From contig JANTQA010000032.1 in the NCBI GenBank assembly GCA_027625915.1, positions 2,170,001 to 2,234,000 on the forward strand: a stretch of 64,000 bases of DNA. The letters are read 5' to 3'. Below are positions 22,526-33,857 of this stretch, piece by piece. The notes beneath the pieces were generated by a model that did no database searches, was not told the DNA's origin, and worked only from the letters and a program-made list of their open reading frames with translations. Each line of letters starts with the position of its first letter. Position 1 is the stretch's first letter. Source of the DNA: Anaeramoeba flamelloides (lineage: Eukaryota > Metamonada > Anaeramoebidae). The position numbers were made by a program, and so were the translations under genes.

Positions 22526-22651
22526 TCAAAAGAAAATAAAAATTTCAAAAAAAAAAGATAAACAAAATAAAGGAGAAAGATAATGAATCAAATTTGAGAA
22601 AAATCAGTTGGGTTATTCAATATGCAATTTTTAGAGATCCAACTCCAAGCT

Positions 22652-24490
22652 TTATTTTTCTTGTAAAATGTTAGTTGCGACTGTAAGTTTTTTCAATTTT
22701 AAAGTGTCATTGGAGTTGGTATTTTGAGAAAAGCTTTTGGACAGATTAGTGAGTAAAGGGCTTCGAATGATTTGTTTAAATGATTGGTGTTCTAATAAGG
22801 AAGATATTGTGGGTATATTTTGATTAAAAAAATCTGAGGAAGAGGATGACCAATAATTGCCATTATTTAAGCCAAATTTGATAATCAATTCCTTGATCAG
22901 TCGTAACTTTTTGCCTCTGTTGTTAGTATACAAATTGACTGGGTTTCTGTTGTATTCCAGGTTAATTAATTGGGAGTATTGCTTCACCGGCCCGTCTCTT
23001 TTTAAGAGTTCCTTGGCAAGTATCCAAGTCATAAGAATAAATTTTGATTTTGCCAACTCAAAAAGATATTGGGTATAAAAGAAAGTTTGGTTTTCTTTTG
23101 TAAAGAGATTTGCAAATCTTGAACAAAACCTTTTTTCAAACCAAAACATTAAGGCTTCTTGTGTGAAGATCTTTTTTGCAATTTTTGCGAGCTTGCTATT
23201 AATTTTGGATTTGAAATACAGAGGATCTTGTGACTTTCTTGTGCCTTTTTTGATGTTCTTATTTTGTTGGTTTGCGTTTTGGGGTGGAACTTGGGTTGGC
23301 TTTTGAATTCTTTGTTCTTTGGCTTTCTTCATCTTAAAATCTTTAATCTTCATAAGCAATTTTTTAAAGCGTATAGACAATTGTGGCTTTGATTTGGATT
23401 TCAGATGCACTAACGAGAGGACTGCAAGGAAAATTTCTAAAACATATTCGGTAAAAGTTCTTCGTGAGTTGGATAATAAATACTTTAATTGTAATTTCAT
23501 TTCCTTGACTTCTTCAATATTGGCATCTAATTTTTCGCCAATGGCTTGTGCAAATTTTTCAGTGTAGGGTAAAAGGTTGTTATATGTGGATCCTCCAGAC
23601 ATGGTCCATAATTGGCCAGTCAGCAATTTAAAGACTTCTCTTCCATTCTCAATAAGGCTCTCTTCTTGACTACTTGCCTTTGTTGAGTGCCTCCTTTTTC
23701 TCATATTAGTGTTTGCTTGTTGTTGTGTTTGACCTGTGACATTTCTTAACCTTCTTGAACTTCTTGTAACCCGCGTAGATACAATAGGTATTGTTGGTTT
23801 TCTTCTTCGTGTGGATCTTCTTTTTGGTTGTGTGATGGTTGTTTGTTTTTTGATCTTTTGTTGTTGCTGCTGTTGCTGTTGCTGTTGTTGCTGTTGTTGT
23901 TGTTGTTGTTGTTGTTGTTTTTGTTGTTGTTGTTGTTGTTTTAATTGCTTTTTATGGGTTTCCTTTGTGATTTCGTTAGTTTGTCGATTGGAATCATTGT
24001 TTTCCTTTTTGTTTTCCTTTTCGTTTTCCTTTTCGTTTTCCTTTTCATTTTCCTTTTCATTTTCCTTTTGGTTGGGTATTGTTGGTAAAGGAGAGCATTG
24101 TTCTAAACCCCAAAAAGCACCCAATGACAAATTTGGATTTGTTAAATTAAACTCAGAAATGTCTTTACATTCCTTAATCATTGGTGAGAGTGGTTCGCTA
24201 GCAACAGTTTCTAAGTTGGTCATTTCTGGGAAGAAAAGATCTGTGTTTTTGTTCTCGTAAAATTGAATATCGTTTTCGTTTTGGAAATCTTCGAAATTTG
24301 ACTCAAAGTCCATGGGGTCATTAAAAGCAAGATCAAGGTCGGGGGCTAATAGCAAGAGATCTAGTTCATCGGTTTCTTGAAAGGAGAGGAAATTAACAGA
24401 AAATTCATTTGCATTCTCATTCAGATTTGAATTTGAATTGATATTTGATTCTTCATAAAAAATAGATGGTAGAGTTGTGCTGAAATTCAT
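22652..24490 (-). CDS. Poly-Gln protein, possible transcription regulator (612 residues)
   Basis: I do not recognise a named family. The order of segments is an acidic, hydrophobic N-terminus (residues 35-95, with ETDELDLLLLAPDLDLAF and FESNFEDFQ, resembling an activation domain), a tandem KENE repeat (about 142-164), and a Gln run (about 184-212, mostly CAA with some CAG). A very basic Arg/Lys segment follows (222-270, KRRSTRRRK, RSSRRLR, RKRRHS), probably nuclear and DNA-binding. The C-terminal half (about 275-545) is ordered, helical and rich in aromatic residues (LLTGQLWTMSGGS, EYVLEIFLAVLSLVHL, EALMFWFEKRFCSRF), with no domain I can name. The tail is Ser/Asn-rich. The start is the first Met in a long open frame preceded by AT-rich leader sequence. 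A transcription-related role is inferred only from composition. Confidence 0.85.
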   Translation of the reverse strand: MNFSTTLPSIFYEESNINSNSNLNENANEFSVNFLSFQETDELDLLLLAPDLDLAFNDPMDFESNFEDFQNENDIQFYENKNTDLFFPEMTNLETVASEPLSPMIKECKDISEFNLTNPNLSLGAFWGLEQCSPLPTIPNQKENEKENEKENEKENEKENKKENNDSNRQTNEITKETHKKQLKQQQQQQKQQQQQQQQQQQQQQQQQQQQKIKKQTTITQPKRRSTRRRKPTIPIVSTRVTRSSRRLRNVTGQTQQQANTNMRKRRHSTKASSQEESLIENGREVFKLLTGQLWTMSGGSTYNNLLPYTEKFAQAIGEKLDANIEEVKEMKLQLKYLLSNSRRTFTEYVLEIFLAVLSLVHLKSKSKPQLSIRFKKLLMKIKDFKMKKAKEQRIQKPTQVPPQNANQQNKNIKKGTRKSQDPLYFKSKINSKLAKIAKKIFTQEALMFWFEKRFCSRFANLFTKENQTFFYTQYLFELAKSKFILMTWILAKELLKRDGPVKQYSQLINLEYNRNPVNLYTNNRGKKLRLIKELIIKFGLNNGNYWSSSSSDFFNQNIPTISSLLEHQSFKQIIRSPLLTNLSKSFSQNTNSNDTLKLKKLTVATNILQEK

Positions 24491-25649
24491 TTTTTGTTTT
24501 TGAATTCAAAAATAAACAAGTTTTTGGTTTTGTGAAAAACGGTAAAAAAAATAATAAAATAAAAATAAACAAAAAAAAAATCAAAAGAAAAATAATAAAA
24601 AAAAAAAAAAGAAAAAGAAAAATCGAAAGTTTTAAGTAAAACTTTGAGAAAGGAAATCTATTTGGTAATCAAAATTGGTGGTTAGGTTATTAATAAGAGA
24701 AACAAGAAACGACAAAATGATTAATAAAGTTTTTTGTTTTGCTTTTTAAAATTTGAAAAAAAAGACTTACAAAATCCGTAAAAAAATTTAAAAAAAATAA
24801 GAAAGGTAAAAAAATGATTTTTACATAGGATAAAAAGAATTTTCCAACTTGGAAACAAAAAGTTTAAAAATTCTTTGAAAACTCATCAAATTAAACTGTT
24901 TATTTGTCAAATTTGTCACGAATATAAAATTTTTTCCGATTATTTTTAAAAATATCAATAAGGAAACAATTTTACAATTCTAGTTCTTAGTGGTTCATGA
25001 AGGAATCGAAAAAAGAAAATTAAGATCAATAATTTCTTGAGAAAAAATATTTAGAAAATTAACCGAAAAATTAAAAGTTTTTGTTCGTTTTGAAATGTTC
25101 TTTCGATTTTGATTTGTTTGATTAAGTATTGGTCAAAATACGTTTTAAAAGAAAAAAAGAGAGTTCTTATTTATTTGAAGAGAGAAAGGGCAAATTAAAA
25201 AAGATTTGTCTAAATAAAAAAAAAGATAGGTCAAATAACAAAACAATACTGGTGTTCTAAAGAAGAAAGTGGTAAAATTTAACACATCCCAATCATTTCC
25301 AAAAGTTAAAGAGATACACTGTTTACACCCTACCTCTTTGAAAGCTCACCTATTAAAAGAACAATACCGAAAATAATGGAAACATATTTTCCCATGTATT
25401 ATTCAAATATATGGTGTTTATTCCACTAATTGACAAAATGTTGAATAATCTTTGCATTAAAGAAATACTTTTTTGAGATGCAAAGTGTTGATTTTGGTAT
25501 TGCACATTCAATTCTCAAAAAGAATTTTGATTCTCAAGAAATTGTACAAAAAAATTACTAATTTCAATATTTAAAAAAAACAGCAAAAATTTTCAAATAG
25601 ATTCTTTGAATTAAAAATTAAAAAATAAACAAAACACTGTGAAAAAAAA

Positions 25650-26032
25650 GTGAAAGGCGGTTTTTAATTGGGAACATTACTGAAAATGAAAATTCAAAGC
25701 AAGATCAATTAAATCAAAAGAATAAAGAAATAAATAAATAAAGACAAAATGAAGTATGCATCACAACCAAAGTTTTTTTAATACTATATTTTATTTTTTA
25801 GCTTTTTTCTTTGATAGATCAATTATTAAAAATTTATTGTGAAAAATTGAAATGTTTTTATGAACTATAAAACCACACAAATAATTTTGATAATAAAGTA
25901 GATTTAAATTGAGTTTGTTGGTTTGATTGATAATAATATAATGGATTATTATTTGAAGTAGATTGTTTTCTTCTTTTTATTTGTTTTACTTTACATTTTC
26001 AGTAATGTTACCAATTAAAAACCGTGATTCAC
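25650..26032. repeat. ~390-bp TIR family, copy 2
   Basis: It starts GTGAAAGGCGGTTTTTAATT and ends in the inverse TACCAATTAAAAACCGTGAT. Internal blocks, including TTTTTTAATACTAT and ATAATGGATTATTATTTGAAG, match 10150-10534. Compensating changes (GGCGG against CCGTG) keep the ends partly complementary. Non-coding. Confidence 0.7.
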
Positions 26033-26324
26033 ATTTTTCCACAATGGATACTTTCACGCTTTTTCAAGAAAGATTCAAATTTGAAAACATTTCAATATTT
26101 ACTGGAACTGTTCAGCCTATAAAAATAATCGTAAAATCTGGATATCTGAATTAAAAAAAATCAATATATCTCATATATTAAAAAATAATAATATTTTTAA
26201 TATTATTAACAGAAAAGATTCTATAACTTTATGAGCCCTAGTGGAAAATAAAAGTATATGGAAATCTTTAAAAAAATTTCTAAATCACAATTTAGGAATT
26301 CGGGCAAACAAGAGGAACTAAAAT

Positions 26325-26340
26325 CCCCCCCCCCCCCCCC
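26325..26340. repeat. 16-base C homopolymer
   Basis: Sixteen consecutive C residues in sequence that is otherwise mostly A and T; the same repeat family at about 50310-50360 has CTCCTCCG at the equivalent place. Confidence 0.95.
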
Positions 26341-26883
26341 TTAAACAATAAAAAAAAAACATTTCAAAATTTTAAAAGTAACTTTAAAAAAATATCTAGA
26401 ACAACTTGGAAATCTATTTTGTGTTTATACTGTTAATTCTAAAATAAAAAGATCAAACTTTTCATTCAGCATTCCACAAAAAATTAACATTTCAAGAATT
26501 TAAACAAATCACCAAAGTCACCAATTCTAAAAGGGAAATGATTAATTTAAGCCGATTTTAAGAATTAAAAAATTGAAATGTTACAGAAATTATTCAACCA
26601 ATTTTTGGAAAGTTGGATGAAAATTTTGTTTCATATATTTTGAAACAAACAGTAGATTTAAAATCAAAATTATGAGATATTTAAATCAAATTTAGGTAAG
26701 ATCAGAAATAAAAAAATTGTGGCAATTGTTGTTTTTGTTTTGAAAATTTAGTATTTTTTATAAAAAGAAATTCTCAGAGTGCAAATTTATGGGATATTAC
26801 AAAACTCATCCCGGGGTGTTTTTACATCCAATATCCATGTTCTAAATATTTAAACAGTATTATTAATTGTTTTTAATAAAGTC

Positions 26884-26915
<32 letters not shown>

Positions 26916-28010
26916 ATATATTCTAGGGTATTCACCAATAGGTTGCAATTTACCCTTAAACCTTAGAAACTATTAAGAATGAAAAAGTTAATATTATTTT
27001 AGGAGTAAATTTAAGTTATTTTAGTTTTTATTTGATGAGTTTTCGACTCGTAATGAATTTTAATGTTCGTTCAAAAAGGAAAATTTTCTTTTTTTTTAGA
27101 ACAAAATTTGATAAATGTATACATCAAAGTTAGTTTTTTAATTAATTTAATATTTTTTCTCCTGTAAAAGGAAACAAAATCAAACTTTTTTATTTGTGGA
27201 CTTAATCGAAAAATTACCTTTCGAATCAAATATGTATATATGTGACAGACCTACAATTAGAAGAAAAAGAAACAGATAGTAAACATCCCCATCTTTCCAT
27301 GGAAAGAATTATTAAACAATTTAAGGACATTTTTAACCAATATTCTTGATTTTATAAAAAATTCATTCAAATATTTTTCAATTTGAAAATACTTTATTAA
27401 TTTTTATTATTATTGTTTTATTTTATCTATTTAACCTTTTTTCAAATAATTTAGATTTTTTAATAAATTAATTCTTTTCAATTGATAAGATCAACTTTTT
27501 TTTATTGTTAAAAAATGAATTTTTATTGGAATTATAACATCTAAGACCATATATAATTATATTTCATAAACGTCCAATTTTCAATTAGATTTAAATAATT
27601 ACAATTACAGTACCACAATTTAGGAATTAAGAAGGTAAAATACTGGATTTAGTAAAAAATCATTTAATTTTTTACTTTTTTTTTAGACAAACATAAATTA
27701 AATGACAAAAAAATATTAAAAAAAATTATTGGTTTTTTTAAGGGAGTTTATCACAAGTTAATGGGTGTACTAACCTTATGTCCACTATAATTTAAATGTG
27801 GTAAAATAATCACCAATAAATGAGAATAAAAATTTAGTAGATTCAAGATATGTCAAATATTGAAATTACACATTTAACTATTTTTTGAGAATTTGGATAA
27901 AACTTATTTATCGATCCAAAAAAAAAGCTGTTTAATTCCTGAAGAAAAAAAAAAAAGACAAATTTAAAAGTGATTATTTAAAACTCTGGGTAAACCTAAT
28001 TTTACCCTTA

Positions 28011-28080
28011 TACTCACACACATAGACATACACATACACGCGCGCACGCATACATATACAAACACATACGTATACAACCG
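28011..28080. repeat. Degenerate CA/CG-rich microsatellite
   Basis: A run of CACACACATA, ACACGCGCGCACGC and ATACAAACACATACG-like units. It is the most CpG-rich non-coding spot in the region. A shorter relative (ACAAACACATACACCG) occurs at about 421-437. Confidence 0.8.
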
Positions 28081-29559
28081 TTCCGACTATACCGTGAAAT
28101 CTATGATAAAAAGAAAATTCATTTTCTATCTCTCACACTTTCCTTTTTATGACAGGATTTTATGGATATGTGATAAAGTATTACAAATCATGAAATTATA
28201 TAAAAGAACAAAAATTTCCAATAGAGAAAAAATGAAAATTGGAATACTAGAATTGATACCTTCAAAATAATCAATAATTTAGTAAAATTTTCAGGTACCG
28301 GTGTATTATTAATATCTAAACACCTTAAAATCAAAAGTAAATATTATTTAAAAGTTATTATTAAATTAGATCTCTTATATTTGTAAACTTTAATTTTGTT
28401 TTTGAATGTATTTGATAAACAAAATGAATTTTTTTTTGTCTTTCAAATAAGGAATTTAAAAAAAAAACTGATCAAAAACCCTAAAATTGTGTGATAGACT
28501 ATAATAAAAGATTTTTTTGTGTAAAAAAGAGATAAAAAACCAATTTCGATATCTTTCAAAATTCACTGTAGTTTTGTTACGTCTATATATATATATATAT
28601 ATACCCTCACAGTCAATGAGGTAGTTTTATTGAAGAAATAGAACATATTCTATGATTTGAGTTCATAACTCCTCTCAAAATAAATTTCCAATTTTTAGAT
28701 CTGATCATTTTATAAATGGTAATATTTTTTAGTTTTATCAGATTTCTTTTTTTTACTTTTTTTATTATTATTTTTATTTAAAAAAGGAAATTTGAAAAAA
28801 AAATGTTTGAAACTTCTAAATAATATTAAGAAAAGTGAGTTACTGAATTTTCTTTCATTGAAACATCTTGTGTAAAATTTCAATTTTTTTAGGAAATTAA
28901 AATTGTTGAAAAATAAGATTTTTTAATTGTAAATGTATGATTTATAAAAGGAGACCAAAAAATTTTGAAATATTTTTTTTTTTTTTTTTTTTTGAGATTT
29001 ATGGTTTGTTAGGGTAATTTATTTCCATAATTTTCACTAATTGAAAATTTATCATTTCTCTAATTTCTAAATAATCTTATGTTGTTTTTTTTTTCTTAAA
29101 AAAATGAATTTTTCATTTTTGGCTAGCTTATACTAAGTAAAATTGAATTATTATTAATACATGTGGTAAACACTTTTCAATTTTAATACCTGTTGGAAAG
29201 TAAAAAGATATATACTGTGTTAACTTGATTCATTTTAAAACAAAATTATATTTTTTAACCATGAAATCTTTATTTAATCAAATAGAAAAATTATGAAAAG
29301 AAAAAAACTTTATTTCTAACTTTGAAGAATATTGTTTTACTCAGAATTATTGTAAGTTAATAAAGTTACCCAAACCATAAAAATAATAATCAACAGTCAC
29401 AGGATTATGAAAAACCCTAAGGTTATTACTTTTTTTCATATCGAATAACTATAAGACATTCCAAAACAATAGGGCAAATTTAATATAAAATATCTTTATT
29501 AATTCCACAACTAGGAAACTATTTACATATATAAAATTTTTAACAATATTTTGTTGATG

Positions 29560-30060
29560 TTTTTTCATAATAATTCAATTTATTTGTTAGTATGTTATTT
29601 TCTAAATAAATTATATTAAAATTTCTGGTCTCCATTTTGCCTGATATTTTTTAGGTGTGAAAAATTGTATTTATGGTTTTCTTTATGATGGAAAAAAATC
29701 ATTTTCAAAAGTGGGCTAATTCCAATGAAATTTTAAAGCTAATAGATATGTTATAACTATTTTTTATTGTCTAATAAACCGTATATATACATTAACATGT
29801 TTCCAGTTTTTAATTGAAATTAATTATGTCTTTTTTCAAAAAAAAGTTGTATTTTTTCTTATTGTATTTTTGGCCAAATTTTAATGATGCCTATTTTAGA
29901 AATAAATGCCATATTCGTTGGTTCAACTGGTATTAATATTTAACTTAACCCTTTATCGTCAATTAACAAATAGATCCACTAAAAAAGATGATTTTTGATG
30001 AAATTTTTTTAAAAAAATCTCCTATTGTTTAGAAATACCTTAAATCATAAGTGACACATT
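29560..30060 (+). repeat. 480-bp dispersed repeat, copy 1
   Basis: It shares ordered blocks with 35415-35900 and 40880-41390: AATTCAATTT.TTTGTTAGTAT, CTGATATTTTT, CCAGTTTTT.ATTGAAATT, and AGTATTAATATTTAACT or close variants. Non-coding, diverged. Confidence 0.6.
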
Positions 30061-30595
30061 TTTAATTAATTTTTTTTTATATCAAAAATTTAAAAATCTT
30101 GTAAATAATATCATTAAAATCAAAATTTAATTTTAAATAAAAAGATTATTCAAAAATAAAAAATAAATTATATATTTCTATTTTAAATTTTTTTTAAATA
30201 TATCTAAACTTTAATACTTTTCAAAGATATTGAAAAGATATTGAAAATAAATATTGATTAATTTGGTCAATGAATACCTTAATTTTTGCTAAAATGTTAA
30301 AAAGAAAGGTAAATCCACTTTTAATTGTTTAGAAAAAACTTTCTGAAATTTATAAATTGATTTAAAGAGAATTTTTTACAGAATTTTGTAAGTTTGGCAG
30401 AAAAGAATTCGTCGGTCTTGAGTATAACTTAACCACCAACGTGGAATATAAAAATCAGGAAATTCGTGAATATTCTTATTTTGGTAAATGAGTCCAAAAA
30501 ATATTTTAGAATGACTTTTGATGCCCTTAAATTGACAAAATATACCTTAAATTCAATCCGTTTATTTTGTTCCAAAATATAAATACAAATTATTA

Positions 30596-30786
30596 CTTTC
30601 AGTTTCACTTTTAAGGCACAAACTTTCAACAAAATTTAAGGTACAAAAAAATCTCAAATTAAGGAACAAAATTTGGAATTTTTTTTTACAATTTATTTTT
30701 ACTAGAATTTGAATTTTGTACTTTAATTTAAGATTTTTTTGTGTCTTAAATTTCCAAAGTTTGTGCCTTAAAAGTGAAACTAACTG
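30596..30786. mobile_element. Hairpin MITE with TA target duplication, copy 1
   Basis: A 191-base foldback whose arms read CTTTCAGTTTCACTTTTAAG and its inverse; the arms span nearly the whole element and contain AAGGCACAAA, AAATTTAAGG and TCTCAAATTAAGG blocks. It is flanked by TA on both sides. The TA duplication and CAGT-type ends are those of Tc1/mariner-like MITEs. No coding capacity. Confidence 0.85.
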
Positions 30787-30879
30787 TACACTTATTGTTT
30801 ACTTTTTAATATATCAAAATTTCCATAAATTCTCTTTTCATGGTGCCAAATAGAGCCACGCCAATATTAACTTTTCAAT

Positions 30880-31485
30880 TATAAGATATATTGTTATAAT
30901 ATATATGTCCTTAATAAAATTAATCACTATTTTTTTCTCATTAATATTTTTCGAAATCTAGCTTTTAACTTCATTCAATTAAACACTGGATAAAAATTTT
31001 TTGAAGAAAAACACTCTCAACTTTTGAATATCAAAAATATTTTTTGAAATTACTGTACACTTTTTTATTTTTTTTGATAAATTAGGGTTGAGAAAATTTT
31101 GAAATCAAAGAATAAGTTAAAATATTAAATTAGGTTATTTTACAGAGAGTTTATCTTTTTATATAACTTTTTTTTTATTTGACCATTTAAAAATAAAAAA
31201 AAGATTTGAAGACCAAATTAGTGCCTTTTGTGAAAATAAAATTCTCATAATTTAGAATTTGTTTTAGTAAATGAGTTAAAACAAGAGACTGTATATCAAA
31301 GTATACCTAATTTCAACTTTCAGTTCAATCATTTTGGCAAAAAATGTTTTCAAGAAAAAGTTAAATGGAAACTTTATTTATTTTTATTTTTTCATTTTTT
31401 TTTTTTTAATTTTTTTAATGGTAGGTATTTGATCACTTTTCATTTTTAGTGTTTTTTGGGTCGTAGGGACATATAATTAAACAAT
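30880..31485 (+). repeat. 600-bp dispersed repeat, copy 1
   Basis: It matches 57640-58235 in inverse orientation over its length. Shared landmarks are AATAAAATTAATCACTATTT, ACACTCTCAACTTTTG-like text, GGTTGAGAAAATTTTGAAAT, AAATTAGTGCCTTTTGTGAA and TTTTTGGGTCGTAGGG. No frame is open, so it is probably a non-autonomous transposon remnant. Confidence 0.75.
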
Positions 31486-31516
31486 CTTTAAAAAACCAAA
31501 AATTCAATTTCTATTA

Positions 31517-31715
31517 CAATCAGTTCCACTTTAAGACTCAACATTTTAATAGAATTTAAAACACACAAAAATTCAAAATTAAACACATTTTTTAAAAAAA
31601 AAATTTTTTTCACAAATAATTTCATTAGAACCCCAAATATAGCGGTTTAAGTTGAACAAATTTTTTTTACCATGATTTCGGTTAAAAGTTTGTACCCAGA
31701 AAGTAGAACTGATTA
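31517..31715. mobile_element. Hairpin MITE, copy 2 (diverged)
   Basis: Left end CAATCAGTTCCACTTT, right end AGTAGAACTGATTA, with flanking TA on both sides. Arms are more diverged than in the other copies (AACCCCAAATATAGCGG in the centre is unique). Confidence 0.75.
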
Positions 31716-31980
31716 TATAACCATTAAATAGAAATATCTATTTATAATACATAAATTTAGATTTTTATTATTGTAATAAAAAAAGACAAAAATTCAATTT
31801 CAAAAGAAAAGAAATAACAGAAACTCAATGCTAGTTTTCAAAATCACATTAAAATTTGGGAGGAATATGATTTCCAAAATTTTGAAAATTGAAGATATCA
31901 ATATAATGTATGATTTTTATTGAAATTTTTGTAGAATCAAAATCCAAAAAATTGAATAAAATTGGGTTTTGGGGAAAAAA

Positions 31981-32375
31981 GTGAAACCAGATTTATAATT
32001 AAGATAATTATAGAAAATGGGGATTGGGTCTGATTGATAGAAGAAACAAATCAATGAATAGAACAAATGAATCGACTTCAAAGAATAATATATTCTTATA
32101 AATTAAATCAATAAAAACAATTTAAATCTCCTTGATTACCGATATCCTTTGGGTTGTTAGAGTTCTCAAAAATAGTCAATTGTTTTGAACAAATTTAATA
32201 AATGATAGATCAACCAAAAAAAAAAAAAAAAAAAAACCATAAGTTAGCATTAAAAAAACTTTTATTGTATTGGATCCTCCATTTTATCTAAATTTATTTA
32301 TTTTTTCTTTTTTTAATTTATCTCACTTTTCATTCCCAGTGCCAATTAAATATCACAATTAAAAATGAAGTTAGG
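31981..32375. repeat. ~390-bp TIR family, copy 3 (diverged)
   Basis: It starts GTGAAACCAGATTTATAATT and ends near CAATTAAAAATGAAGTTAGG. Internal similarity to 10150-10534 and 25650-26032 is weaker and an A run interrupts it at 32217-32237. Confidence 0.55.
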
Positions 32376-33857
32376 CTTTTTTCCTGTTTAACTTGTTTTC
32401 CCCAGATTGTAATTTTTCTTCCTCTTTTATAAAATTGATACTTTATTATAACCCGTGTAATTATTTTATCGTTTGTATAATAATTTAAAATGATATTAGA
32501 GAAAATTGATTCCTCTGTCTAATAACTTTTCTCAATAATTATGGGGCGACTATAATTTTTTTTATTGTGATTTTGTAATGTTAGGTCAAAAATTTCAAAT
32601 AAAATATCAAAAATAGCCCATTAAAAAAAAAAAAAAATCATTATTTCTCTTTTTCCTTTTTTTTGTTGACACAATACAAAGACTAACATCTACCAAGAGG
32701 AAATGTAAAATTAATGTGTGTTGTTATTGGGGGTAAATCTTATTGGTAACCCATGATTCAAACGCATCTATAATTTTAATTGATAAAATAGTACTATTTG
32801 TTGATCTCATCAATCAAAATTGATCTTGTATTTGTAAAAAAACTCTTACATTTTCAGAATAAAAAATCACTGTTTTAATATAAATTTAAAGAATGAATTA
32901 TCATTATTCAAACTTCTATTTTGAAAACCATCTTTTTTGGATTTATCTTAAAAGCGAGATATTATTTTAAAAAATTTACATAATTAACCAATAAATTATT
33001 TGTATAAATTATCTCCTAAATAATTGAAATATATTGAAATTATAATTAGAATCAGCAAAAAGGAAACAAAATAAAGTATGGTTGGCTTTTCTTTTTATGT
33101 TGATGATTATTGAGTTTATCTAAAAAATTAAAAAAATATTTTTTTTTGCCAGGTTCTAAATATTAATAAATTCAAATTTATGTATTAAAATTTTTAGTTT
33201 AATTTCACATTTCTCTAATCTTGGAATCCACTTTTAAAAACAACACAACAAAAAAAATAATAAGAAAGATCAACTAATTTCATAAAGTTTCTTTGCATTT
33301 CAACCAAGAGAATACTTTATTCCAAGCTTGTTATAAAAAATTTGAAAATAGGAAAATGAAGTAAAAATTTTCAGATATTTTTTTGAATTTAACAGTCTGA
33401 ATTATTAAATACTAGAAATCTATTAATTGAATATTGGATTTTTAGATTTGGTAAAAATAATTAAAAAAAAAACTTGTAAAAACTAAAATTTTTTTAAAAG
33501 TGTGATCCAGAGTAAAAAATATATTTGTTGCTCCTTCAAATAATATTTTGAATTAACTGATAGATCCTTTTGAAATGTGAGAACGTTAATGTAATTTCCC
33601 TTCGATTACAACATATTTTAATTTTAGAGAAATCTTTACTGCCACTAATACCATGAAATACAAGAATTTGTAAAAAAGAAAATAACTACAAAAAAATTAT
33701 CAGGTAAATGATAAACCTTCAAAACCTTCTTTTTACCCCCTCCTTGTTCCTAGAATGTTATACATTTTCCTCACTTATTTTATTTTTGTTTTTAATAACT
33801 TGAAAAAAAGTTTTCATTTTTTTAAAACTTCTTACCTATTTTTTTTTCCAATCATAA

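Larger units (their letters stand above)
17932..22651. other. 4.7-kb non-coding region with scattered repeats
   Basis: No confident gene. About 18175-18395 matches 32755-32990 (shared TTGATCT.ATCAAT and TTTTCAGAA.AAAAAATCA blocks). A TA microsatellite lies at 20456-20479. A slightly less AT-rich patch at 20490-20745 holds short open stretches on the + strand (reading NKWPILHLNNELLLYRLEV, then after a TTTTCAACAG site KMKKWKEVIDELRKK), but no consistent gene model can be built. The last 560 bases are the 3' flank of the 22652-24490 gene. Confidence 0.5.

Noticed and set aside
23736-24260. Long Cys-rich frame on the + strand
   Set aside because: It is the antisense reading of the poly-Gln and KENE repeats in the 22652-24490 gene; the Cys run is TGT/TGC opposite CAA/CAG.
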